DNA of 64,000 nt from Carposina sasakii. Lineage: Eukaryota; Arthropoda; Insecta; Lepidoptera; Carposinidae. Where the stretch lies: NCBI GenBank assembly GCA_014607495.2, contig CP053155.1, forward strand, positions 868,001 through 932,000. The letters run 5' to 3'. Positions 45,701 through 54,900 of the stretch are shown one piece after another. Made by a program: the position numbers and the translations under genes. Position 1 is the first letter of the stretch; each line of letters begins with the position of its first letter. Below the pieces are notes generated by a model. The model searched no databases. It was not told the origin of the DNA and saw only the letters and a program-made list of their open reading frames with translations.

Positions 45701-48700
45701 GTTTATATGTATGTATAATACAAACGGTTGTGTTTCTAGAATAGGGTAGCTAGAACTGCAGGATCATAAAGGAGACTCCAACCACGTTCAGCATAGCAGG
45801 GACGGATGTAAATGATCAGTGACAAGTTGCTAGCTAATCGCCTGAGAGACTGCCCGAGTTCCTTAGCTGAGTCTAACATACGACGTGCACGGACGGAGAT
45901 GCAGCTGATGTATTCTAGTGATGCCTTGCCTCAGCACAGGTCCTATCCTATCCATCTCCTACTGCGATTTTACCTAAGTAGGTATAATGCTCCCCCTTTA
46001 TATTGCTGGAGCTTAAGTTGGCTCTGGCCCTGAATTTATCTGGAGAATTTGCTATCGTACTCGCGGCTTTATTGTTTAAAATCGGTTGCTTTATGAGCTG
46101 TGAAAGCAGGACTGCTTCTGTTGGGCAGGTGCCGATCCAATAGGAGTATGACAATTATTCTGATTTAAAAGTAATTGTTAGCCCGCCGGATTGCTGTATT
46201 ACGAAAGAGATCACAGCCATCTTTAAATTAGTAGTGATTTATTTATTCACACACACACACACACACACACTTCACAACACATATTATTACACATGATGAC
46301 GCGGCAGATCAACAGAATCCAGGCCTAGTTTAACACGTGGTGTCGACCAGGTGTCCCTGGACGTTCCGGCGCTGGCCCGCAGTCTGCTGCGGGCGGCCGG
46401 CGGTGCGGCCGGGGTGGCGGGCGCGGTGCGACGTCTGGCGGGCGTGGCGGGCCGCGAGACCGCGCCCAGCCCGCACTGCAAGCCGCAGGGTATGTGCATG
46501 TGGCTGTTTAGCTATGTAACTACAATTATTACGTTATGTACGTGTAACATCGATCTTTAACTACCCATTTCTCAGCAGAATCGAATTCAGCCGTCTAGAA
46601 TTTCGTATGTCATGTATAGACTTAAATTACAATTTTTATATCCCGTGATAATCGCTGAACATCTTTCCTCCGTCGTGCTCCACAGAGTAGTTTTAGTTGT
46701 ACCTATATATCGTCTGACACTACCGTAATAATAATAAAGTAATAAGTGTTACAATACGTTATCAATACGGCAAAATGCTCTTAAATTTTTCAGAATTTGA
46801 TCTTTATGAGCTTTTTTAATGTTAAACTTATAGTTACAAGTTGTTTACCAACGTATAGTTCATATACATTTTATCATGGGAGACATGGCAGTCTCATTGC
46901 CGCATGTAATGTCCGTGCAGTGGCGCTGTCACGTCCGCGCGCGGAGTCCGGCGCGGGCTCGTTCCGCTCTCGTCCCCCCAACACGTCACGTCCGCCCTCA
47001 CTGCACGTCGACGACTTCACCGCGCTGCACGCCTACTCGCCCACCAGGTAATGTTATACAGAAACAACACAAATTACCTCATTTGTTTAATTAAATGATT
47101 ATTTATTTGCTCAAAACATGGTACTGTGGGGGGGGGGGTGAAAAGGGAAGCGCTTCCGGCCTCACCGGGCCACTAGTCATCGTTTGGCCCATGTATATAT
47201 TCGAATCACTGTAAGAAACTTCGATATCGCGTTCTAGGATTTTGCATTCGATTGTGGTTCTCTCCTGCATCCGATAGATGGCTCCACTACAGTACAATAA
47301 AGTTATTATTACATCAGATAAATGAAATAAAAGTTTTTCCAAAAATGTGGCATGCAATTATTTAGAAAGAAACCTCCGAAACACCCATTTTTTTTATGTA
47401 CTTACACAGATAATATGGTCAATTCTGACCGTCACACTTAAACGTAAACTTAATCAGGTCTATCACTCTCATTCTTAACGTAAATGGCTAAGAGAAAGGG
47501 ACAGGTAGGAGCACTGGCGGCTCGTCCTAAGGAGCGCTGGTGCAGTGCACTCCCACCCACGAAAATTACATAGGCAATCTATATTTATCTATATTTATAA
47601 TTATCTTTCAATTCTACTATGTTTATACAATAGTGTCTACGCGTTCGTCTCAAGTAAGTTATAATCTTATGTATCGAGTGAAGCGCTAGCGATCGCGCTC
47701 CAATGAGACGAAATTTGGTACGATTCCTAGTACTGTATTCAATGAGTGCGAAAGAGATATACCGACATAGGCCGGCGCGTGAAAAAGAAGATTTCGTATG
47801 AAAAATTAGCCTAATCTGGAGCGCCGCTCACATTAATTCGTAGTGTGCGTGTGCGGCCACTAGATGTCACTTAGTCCGAGTTAGAATGCGATATGGTTGT
47901 CTTTAATGTTTTTCATTAGGTCATCTGAATTTTAATGAGATTGAGGATAGTTTCATTCGTTAAGGGAGTGAACACGCGCAGCGTTTCCAAATTATATATT
48001 TGCATGCGCTCATATTAAAAAATGTGAACCCCCATCTAAAAATATCAGTAGCCGCCGCCACTGGGTAGGAGTAATATTACGGTTAGGTTTAAGTGCGACA
48101 GTCAGAATCGACCATAAATGTACTCATGCACAGAGCCACTAGCGCCATTAGATGAATTTCTACCGTTACGAGCGATATTACTTTGTCTCTCGAAATTTTA
48201 ATTGTTAGAGAGAATTATATCGCCTCGTGAATTCCGAAGGTGTGCATCTCTGTAATGTCTGCTATACCTTTATTTGAGACTTTATAAACGGGTGTAGAAT
48301 AAGCTTGTTGACTGCATTTGCACACTAAACTTGCCTAACTTTGGTGAAATGGGCTTGGCTATGATGTAGTATGTAATATTTAATGTATATTTCCAGAGGC
48401 GCGCGGCGGGGTGGCTCAGAAAGAGGTCGATTTGCGCCGCATCATTATCGACAACTGTAAGTATAGTGCTATAACATTTTTTTCATATTAAATAGGCTTA
48501 CACTTGACCACAACGCACCTGATGGTAAGCACCGTTGCAGTCTAAGATGGAGCGCGCTTGCTTAAAAGAAAACGGTTCACTCTCGACTTGAAGACCGCAA
48601 GATTATAGTTCATGGGGAACAGGGATTCAGGCAGGGACCTACTCCGAAATAGTGAAAAAAAAATTAGCTGTTCCATACATTTCACTGTAGTAATTATTCG

Positions 48701-50852
48701 AGATTGTACAGAACTGTAGATTTTTTTTCACTATTATGGAGTAGGTCCCATAGTGAAAGTTGTTTCTTTTTACCTACCTAGTTTCGTGTCAAAAGATAAT
48801 CACAAATTTTGAAAAGACTATATAAATACATGGATAACTATAGAAATATTCAATTCATCATATTTTTGCACCTACCGGGATTCGAACACAGAAACTATGC
48901 CGTTGGAAGTTAATACTTTATTTTCATGGCAGTCAGGCAAAAGAAAAACACCTTTCAGGCGGTAAGATATGAAGTTTTGTCAATATTCAATATCAAAACT
49001 TATATGAATGAACATCGCACGCGAATAAAATACATTCGGGTGAAACATATAATTTTTGAATATTATATGTTTCACATATATTATAATAATATTATTTTTG
49101 AAAGGGGTCATTTGGCACGTTTGTGTGAATCGACTACTAAGCCGCCATTTGTCACTGAATCTAGATATTGTTACGGAACGTTGCAGTCAGCCTATAGCAG
49201 CGAGTCGTTAGCCATTCCCTAGCCATTTGCCGTGCCCCTACGTTACACCTCAAGCTATTCAGCCACTGCCATGCCATAAGCTTAGACCTACTGGCCTAGC
49301 CATGTCACGCCTTTGTAAGCGAGTGCACGCCGCATTCGTGACACGATTCCGCCAGCGACAACTAGTCTTGTAATCACTGTCTGATTCTTATTGGAAGATG
49401 ATAACAAGTCAAGCCTGCTGTGGACCTTTTATTTCCCCGCCGTTACAATATAATTAATCTAAGAGTGCAGTGTTAACTAACTCGTGGTCGTACAGTCGCG
49501 GGCGAGGCGCGTGGGAGATGGGCGGAGCACAACACTTCGCACACTTCCCGCACACTTCGCAGTATATGATGGGTAAGTCACTATAACCGTTTCATAGAAC
49601 AAGCCCTATGCCTGCGGGCCTAGCATGACCAGCGACTCACGATATGATAAATCGATTTAACGAAACCTAGCTGTCAAAATACCTACCATACATGGCGGCT
49701 ATAGTTATCGTATTTTGACAGCTAGGTGTCGTTAAATCGTTTTATCATATCGTGTTTCGCTGGTCATGCTAGGCCAGCTGATTTCGGATCTAACATTTTT
49801 TGTATGCATATGGACAGTGTAGTCATACGCATAGTAAGTTGCCATCATTCTATCTGCCGGGTGCACTAGGGACAAACGTGTGCTAACTACCCGTCATTTA
49901 TCGATAACCTACTTTTTCATAATACTTACTAGTGGTGTTCAAGACGGCTAAAAAAAAATAACACTAGGGATTATAAACTAGAATTTTCTAGCGTGCTATA
50001 TTTTATGCTATGTTATAACGAGCAATTTAGCATGCGTGTAGGAGGCCGGAGCGGTGGCAGTCGCGTTAAATCTAGCAGCAAGCTAGCCGCAGCGCGAGAC
50101 TAATAAATAACAATCTAACGTCATAGCTCCGCCCACATGCATGCGGCATTCCCCACTCTCGCTGTAGCGTTACAGCGCGACGACCAAGTGCTACGTTATT
50201 TATCTATCCCTGCTAGTTGTCGCGCAGCACTTGCCGCACGTGGATCGTTATTTGTAGCACCACAGTGCGTACCTACATAGCACGCGATTTTTGCTATTGA
50301 AAAATAACATGCTATATATGACGCTAGTTGTTACATTAACCACCTCTAATACTTACAGTTGGTAGTCACTATACCTGTCGTATGTGTGACAGAGAGCGTA
50401 ACAGGCGCCGTCTCGTTTCCACATTTTACAGCCTAGAGGGCAGCGAGTGACACTTCACTTTTGAAGTTTTCATACATACATAGCCCACAGAGATTGGGCA
50501 GAAGTGTGAACATTACACATCCACTAGTTATCCTATTAAGTCCCACGTGGTAAGGGGTGAGTCTACCGCCGCTTTTCGGGCACAAATACAATAATCTAGC
50601 GACCGGTAACAAAATAAATGCACTATGAAATGTTCTAAAGAGGTATTATAGGCTTTTAGCGTCAGAGCCTCGTCCGTTAAACAGCAGCACCACGGGTAGG
50701 TGAGGTTGACTTTGGGTGCTAAGGTTTTAGCCGACCTCACTTTACACACCTGAAACTTAAATAAACATGTTTTTTGTAAAATTTCAGGAGGAATGGGGTG
50801 GGGCGGGGGCAGGATACAGCGCGGGCCGCGACATCGCTCCTTCATGAGATAA
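37146..50852 (+). CDS. vir: Virilizer (VIRMA homologue), m6A writer complex scaffold
   Basis: Nine coding exons: 37146-37208, 37281-37572, 39962-44698, 45158-45433, 46351-46489, 46921-47047, 48397-48456, 49496-49572 and 50788-50852. All introns are GT-AG and all junction phases fit. The product is about 1,944 residues; fly and human proteins are about 1,850 and 1,810. The N-terminal VIR_N domain is clear: LLFFDTFSH, LNLDLVQFPK, RIIPLGARVEGDFPGGVRLG and TDGLVLRG. Next comes an Arg/Ser/Asp- then Tyr-rich low-complexity region (about 237-445). A long all-helical repeat region follows in exon 3, and the C-terminus has SRPPSLHVDDF and the RGPRHRSFMR end. In animals Virilizer holds the METTL3/METTL14 core with WTAP/Fl(2)d, Hakai, Nito and Flacc in the nucleus, and in flies it is needed for Sex-lethal splicing. 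Oddity: the exons sum to 5,836 nt, one base too many, because the frame slips once near 40604. The start is the ATG that precedes the conserved domain. Confidence 0.95.
37281..37572 (+). CDS. vir: vir exon 2
   Basis: Acceptor TTTACAG|GAG and donor AGAG|GTGAGT. It encodes most of the VIR_N domain through TDGLVLRG, where the glycine codon is split across the intron (phase 1). Confidence 0.93.
37995..38272 (+). repeat. SINE family A in vir intron 2
   Basis: 'ccgcatggtgccggcagagt' head, 'ccaacctgcctgcccagctt' centre and 'gtggactgcaataggctgaa' end with a GAAGAA tail. Confidence 0.78.
38505..39304 (-). mobile_element. Helitron with internal tandem repeats, vir intron 2
   Basis: On the minus strand it begins TCATCTACACTAATATTAAA and ends with the 'cgcggacggagtcgcgggcg' hairpin and CCACTAT. 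Between these, a unit of about 125 bp is repeated roughly five times: 'ttttcgtaaaaa' words at about 38596, 38721, 38851, 38979 and 39103, each followed by 'cttcccgtgggaat' and 'cgggaaatccg'. It contains no protein-coding gene. Confidence 0.78.
39690..39835 (-). repeat. ATC microsatellite and truncated SINE A
   Basis: About 17 CAT/ATC repeats (39693-39750) are followed by a family A 3' end on the minus strand ('cagccttttgcagtccactg'). The microsatellite is the expanded GAT-type tail of the SINE. The SINE body is cut off at about 39835. Confidence 0.75.
39962..44698 (+). CDS. vir: vir exon 3, large exon with one frame slip
   Basis: 4,737 nt. It starts after CCAG with GCYTTITLAVYGDLTQ, the end of the VIR_N domain, and ends TLEKTLK|GTGTGT in phase 0. 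The Arg/Ser/Asp-rich part reads in one frame up to about 40604 (RSVDRDRSHRQSSDR). From there the coding frame is the next one, beginning DWDRGSYKKDDYRRHRD and continuing without a stop to the donor. Both halves are clearly virilizer-like. The large remainder (about residues 560-1697) is helical-repeat protein with no recognisable enzyme motif. Removing one base restores a single frame for the whole gene; I give no edited sequence. Confidence 0.92.
45158..45433 (+). CDS. vir: vir exon 4
   Basis: Acceptor CTTACAG|GAA, donor CTG|GTGAGT, phase 0 at both ends. Encodes ESKADDDAVANVSFLCSHLL, then a Pro/Ala-rich linker (about residues 1722-1748), then RRSLYCLGEAADERLTSSYW. The linker DNA is very GC-rich. 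Confidence 0.9.
45485..45715 (+). repeat. SINE family D in vir intron 4
   Basis: Complete-looking copy from 'tgctgctctgggagtgaaaa' to 'gcgtgtttatatgtatgta'. The GCCCGGGCATACTGTACAAG segment is deleted. Confidence 0.75.
45725..45925 (+). repeat. SINE family C in vir intron 4
   Basis: 'agctagaactgcaggatcat', 'gatcagtgacaagttgctag', 'gcctgagagactgcccgagt' and 'gagatgcagctgatgtattc'. It lies directly after the family D copy. Confidence 0.7.
46248..46270. repeat. CA microsatellite
   Basis: Uninterrupted (CA)n of about 11 units in vir intron 4. Confidence 0.9.
46351..46489 (+). CDS. vir: vir exon 5
   Basis: Acceptor GACCAG|GTG (weak pyrimidine tract) and donor CAGG|GTATGT, phase 1. Encodes VSLDVPALARSLLRAAGG and an Ala/Arg-rich helix. 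GC content is far above the flanking introns. The acceptor choice is fixed by frame; a nearby AG could be used instead. Confidence 0.8.
46921..47047 (+). CDS. vir: vir exon 6
   Basis: Acceptor GTGCAG|TGG and donor CCAG|GTAATG. Encodes the conserved SRPPSLHVDDFTALHAYSPT. The RPPS.HVDDF motif is diagnostic for the C-terminal part of virilizer proteins. Confidence 0.92.
47110..47295 (+). repeat. Dispersed repeat family H, vir intron 6
   Basis: Partner of the copy at 17580. It shares 'gtgaaaagggaagcgcttcc' and 'cgatatcgcgttctaggatt'. It starts with a run of about 11 G. Confidence 0.6.
47405..48125. repeat. Foldback MITE split by a hAT insertion
   Basis: 'tatggtcaattctgaccgtc' at the left and 'cagtcagaatcgaccataaa' at the right are inverted, as are the neighbouring 'acttaaac' words. 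The two arms are separated by the 552-bp element at 47512-48063. Confidence 0.65.
47512..48063. mobile_element. Non-autonomous hAT element, 552 bp
   Basis: Ends CACTGGCGGCT and (reversed) CAGTGGCGGCGGCTACTG. It is bounded by GGTAGGAG at 47504-47511 and 48064-48071, an exact 8-bp duplication. CAGTGG-type ends with an 8-bp duplication are characteristic of hAT transposons. It encodes no transposase. Confidence 0.82.
48397..48456 (+). CDS. vir: vir exon 7
   Basis: 60-nt exon, TTCCAG|AGG to AACT|GTAAGT. Encodes GARRGGSERGRFAPHHYRQ, the Arg/Gly-rich C-terminal region. Split codons at both ends fit exons 6 and 8. Confidence 0.88.
48490..48640 (-). repeat. Jockey/CR1-like LINE 3' fragment, vir intron 7
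   Basis: Matches the 3' part of the element at 54455 ('cttgaccacaacgcacctga', 'gatggagcgcgcttgct', 'aacagggattcaggcaggga'). Opposite in direction to the host gene. Confidence 0.65.
48780..48905 (-). repeat. SINE family B remnant, vir intron 7
   Basis: Minus-strand 'gttcgaatcccggtaggtgc' B box with a shortened body. Confidence 0.6.
49496..49572 (+). CDS. vir: vir exon 8
   Basis: TACAG|TCG to ATGG|GTAAGT. Encodes RGRGAWEMGGAQHFAHFPHT then SQYMM, Arg/Gly- and His-rich. Phases match exons 7 and 9. Confidence 0.88.
49619..49773. repeat. Palindromic MITE family I, vir intron 8
   Basis: 'cctagcatgaccagcg' to 'cgctggtcatgctagg', with nearly perfect arms of about 65 bp ('acgatatgataaatcgattt', 'ctagctgtcaaaatac'). 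A diverged copy is at 58960-59145. Confidence 0.8.
49985..50335. repeat. Diverged inverted-repeat element, vir intron 8
   Basis: 'ctagcgtgctatattttatg' at the left corresponds to the reverse of 'catgctatatatgacgctag' at the right, with intermittent similarity inward. The GC-richer interior is non-coding. Confidence 0.55.
50788..50852 (+). CDS. vir: vir exon 9 and stop
   Basis: TTTCAG|GAGGAATGG. Encodes GMGWGGGRIQRGPRHRSFMR and a TAA stop at 50850. The RHxRSFxR ending matches the C-terminus of animal VIRMA proteins, which shows that the gene model closes correctly. Confidence 0.93.
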
Positions 50853-50918
50853 TCAACCTTATCGAGCTTACATTAAGGATAAATGTTCAGTGTCTAACTA
50901 TCGTACATTTTAAGTGTC

Positions 50919-50924
50919 AATAAA
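50919..50924 (+). terminator. vir: vir poly(A) signal
   Basis: AATAAA 67 bases after the stop codon, implying a short 3' UTR of about 90 nt. Confidence 0.7.
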
Positions 50925-51340
50925 TGTTTTAAAAACATTTATTTCAATAATTTCCTTATGTACTTTAAATATAGGATTTTGTTTTTGCTACTACTGCCGC
51001 CATTTCAAAGGAACAATGTAAAAAATTGGAGAAGAGGTAAAAAATTAGTAAATAGACGGAGGTAAATAGTATAATGAAATCAAATACATAGAAAGGAATT
51101 CATGTGCATCAAAACTACTGTAATATTCAACTTTCTTGTGAAGATTCTTATCTTTACAAAATAATTTAATTAAAACCTTAACGCCGTGGGCGTGGTCTTA
51201 AATACAGTTGTTGATTGGCTGATTGTGTTAGACCTTTAATTACCATTATGACTGCATTGAGCTATTCCTTCATGTCAATACATATAAATGTTCTAGTAAA
51301 CCAAAAGAAAATAATACAAATAATTTAGAAACAAATCAAC

Positions 51341-51346
51341 TTTATT
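51341..51346 (-). terminator. ZNRF1/2: Candidate ZNRF poly(A) signal
   Basis: TTTATT on plus is AATAAA on minus, about 585 bp past the ZNRF stop codon. About 400 bp separate it from the virilizer poly(A) signal, so the two genes converge. Confidence 0.5.
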
Positions 51347-51734
51347 ATCAAGATGAAAAAGATCAAATCATATTGTAATAAGCTTACCGAACAGATATGT
51401 ATACTGCGTAAATACCTGCATAACATAACCTCATATACCTTACTGCAAATCAAACCCACGACTATACATAGTTGATATATTATTATACATATACTAAAAT
51501 AAAAACAAACTAACTTGAATAATGCGTTCAGAACTAAAGCGTAACAATGTAAAATTTACAATTTATAGCAGTACATAGTAATAGACCACCGAGGATTTCC
51601 CGTTAGTTAACTATAAATGTCTTTGTTTAATCATAAATGGTAAAACATCTCACTAGGCATACGTTTATATTTACAAAGCCCGCGGGCAGCTGTCTGTTCA
51701 TTGTATAAAAATTATCACTCGCGACATGGCACTT

Positions 51735-51928
51735 GTCGGGCCTCCGGAGGGCCTTATGGGGGCCTCGGGAAGGCCTCACATGGGGCCTGGGCCGCAAACG
51801 GGCCTTCACGGGAACCGTAAAGAGCCTTTGACAAGGCCCTGGGCCATAAATGGTCCTTGGGCCTTGATAGGGGCCACAATGGGGCCTTGTCGGGGGCCCT
51901 GGGCCGCACTGGGGCCTCACCCGGGCCC
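51735..51928 (-). repeat. GGGCC-rich irregular tandem repeat in ZNRF 3' UTR
   Basis: About 14 GGCC cores spaced mostly 12-15 bases apart begin right at the ZNRF stop codon. This makes a sharply GC-rich block in an AT-rich surround. The open frames that cross it on both strands read Gly/Pro/Arg-rich repeats and are by-products of the base composition. Confidence 0.75.
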
Positions 51929-51986
51929 CTAGTCGCCGGGGTGCTCGGGGCATGATCTGTTCACTTCAAACCATTGGTCTATACAT
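51929..51986 (-). CDS. ZNRF1/2: ZNRF terminal coding exon
   Basis: Acceptor AATTCCAG|A on the minus strand. It encodes the end of the RING ([18 protein letters not shown]) and the TAG stop at 51929-51931. The first base completes the glycine codon from the previous exon. Confidence 0.92.
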
Positions 51987-54900
51987 CTGGAATTAAAGAG
52001 AAAACACCATAGTTAATATTTATTCAAACTTATATTGATAAACATTGGTCTATACATCTGGAATTAAAGAGAAAACACCATAGTTAATATTTAAAAAATC
52101 TAAAATTAATCCCTTATATTGATAAACGTGGATTAGAGATGAATTACCGGTAGAGGCGCTGCGCGCGTTTTATTTATGTGTGAAGATGGCGGATTAACAA
52201 ATTAAAGAGAGTATTACAGAAGAAGTTCGGATAGTGTGTTATATTGTATAATGTATATTAGCTGTTTATAATAATATTGTTAAACAAAAACCTTAGTCGA
52301 TAGGTTAGGTTAGGTTGAGTTTAAGTTATGCTCAGAGACGGATTTTAATTAATTGTACTCCCTCTTCTTGCAACAACAGGCGCTTTGTAAAGGTACTCTT
52401 TGTACACGCGTCGTGCATACACTAGTTCTTAATTTCTTTGTGGATAACGATGAAGTTAGATGTGCTCCTGTAGTCACCTAGAAGTAGTCGAGCTACCCCT
52501 TGGGCGTTGAACAGGACTTCATGACTATTTTGTTTTGACTCATCTAAAACGCTGTCGACTATGGCAAGACCATAAAGTCATGTAGGTTGTGAATATCGAT
52601 CAGTATACACAACACAATAAACAAGCTCGTATTTTGTACTGATAGGTTAATAAACTGCCTTCCGATTACCAACGTATGAACACCAACAAAAATAGGTTTT
52701 GCAGGCTGCACTGCTATCGGGTGACCTAGTTTCTATCTAGGTCTATAGCTTATCGGAGCCCTTTAGCCGGGGAGCTCAAACACTGGGCCCTAATGTAAGC
52801 AGAAAACATATAGTATGGACAAAGGGGAGACGTTAAGTAACTTTAACATCTTTTGCAAATGAAGGCTGCGCAGCGCAAATAGCGCAATACATACACTACG
52901 AGTACACAGCGCTGTGTTTCTAATATATGGGGTAGCCCAGTGCTAGATGTAGAAGATCAGTGAGAAAGCTAGCTCAACGCTTGAAAGTTTTCCCCTAAAT
53001 TCCTGCACGATAAGTGTCAATAACTAGCTCTAACTTTGCTTCCCACATAGTTATCTACCCTTCTGCCATAGGTATTCAAGTCCCTGGCCAGCGCACTATA
53101 TTCTATGAACAAATGTTAGACCACCTCCATTATATCCTTACTTCGTGAGTGAACCGCAGAAGCCTGAAGTATACTGCTGAAGAAAGTGTAAAGGAGAAAC
53201 GCATTGCTTTTTACAATCGCGATGTATGTTACATACTGCCAGAACTGCAGGATCACGAATGACATCTTATGGCCACGTTTAGCATAGCTATAGGAGTTGC
53301 GTTTGTTCGATCTCAGTCAGGGGCCTGTACCAATGAATTTATTTCATGTACAGATTTTAATGTTGCAAAATTGTCACTTAGCTCGTGCCTCGGAAAATAC
53401 GTAAAAACCGTTGGAGATTGGTCGCCTTGGCCGAAATACGGTCAGAGATCATCATCATTAGGAGTTGCATGTTTAGAGCTCAGTGCTAAACAAGCTCTAG
53501 TTGAAAATCAGAAGTTCCGGATAGTAGATAAATAAATATAATACTACACAAGACCTTTAGGGATCTTAATGTGGGAGCTAGGTCAATGTGTTGTAAAGTG
53601 TTCAAAAAATCTACATACATCTATACATATAATAAAAATATAACGGATCGCTGTCTGTAAATGGAAGATATATGAGAAAACACAATAGTATCCAAAAAAT
53701 GATTTTTGGAATTTTTGTCGGTTTGTCTGTGCGTTTGTGCACGCTAATCTCAGAAACGACTGAACCGATTTCGATGCAGTTTCCAGGAATATACTGTGAC
53801 AGGTCCCACTTAACATATAGGCCGCCTGATTTTGTGAGGGCCACACTGACGGTTTTGCTCGGCCATACTAAAAAAGTCAGGCGGTTTTGGCGTAGTGCGG
53901 CCTTAGACTTTTCTGATATTCTCACAACTCACTGATCTTCACGGGTTTGTAACGAGAAAGTTTAAACTATTTTGTTTTATAAGATGTACTCGTAGTAAAG
54001 TACCGCGTATACACAAGCGCATTACGTATTAGAAAATTCCTTGTAAATTATATTTCACAGACAGTTAACCCAGCGATGAAGCGTATAGGTATAGTGCACG
54101 TTATACGTTATAGCTAAGCCAGATAGATACGGTAGATAGATATACAGGATGTAACAAAAAGGGTATGTTAAGCGAAAATACGAAAGTACTATATACAAAA
54201 TTTGAGCCTCGAAATCACATGTTTAATTTATTACATAATATGTAAAAATTCCTAAACAGCTCGGGAATGAAAAAAAAAAAAACGTTATTTCGAGGTTCTT
54301 TATAGTGGAATCTAGTTGAAAGCTGTGATAGCCCAATGGTTAAGACGTGCGCCTTTCAGTCGGGAGGCGTGAGTTCGATAACAGTCAGGCCTGTAAGTAC
54401 TACTGAATTTATTTTATTTACGGATTTAAAAAAAAATGTCACTTAGCTATACTTTTTTTTACATTAAATAGGCTTCCACTTGACCACAACGCGCCTGATG
54501 GTAAGCACCGTTGCAGTCTAAGATGGAGCGCGCTTGCCTAAAAGAAACCGGTTTACTCTCGACTTGAACACCGCAAGATTCACGGGGAACAGGGATTCAG
54601 GCAGGGAGTTCCACAGCTTGGCCGTTCGCACTATGAATGTAGAAGCAAAACGCTTAGTACGAGTTTTCGGCACTTCAACTGTGAACCGGTGTCGCCTTGA
54701 CGTTTCCCTGGTCGTCCCGAGAAGGGTTGGCGTCAGGCAGGCAGCCGGCCGTAAAAACAAATGCCAAAACTTTGGTAATGTGAGTTTCGAAAGAAACCAT
54801 ATTGCGCCGACACCATAAACAATGTAATAAGGGCAGGAAGATGATGATTTTAAGTGGGATCATAATAATATCATAGCTTAACGCTTAACATAGCACGCCT

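Noticed and set aside
51627..51953. A 108-codon minus-strand Pro/Gly/Arg-rich gene
   Set aside because: It overlaps the ZNRF stop codon in another frame and reads through the GGGCC array; the opposite strand is open too. Both are effects of base composition.
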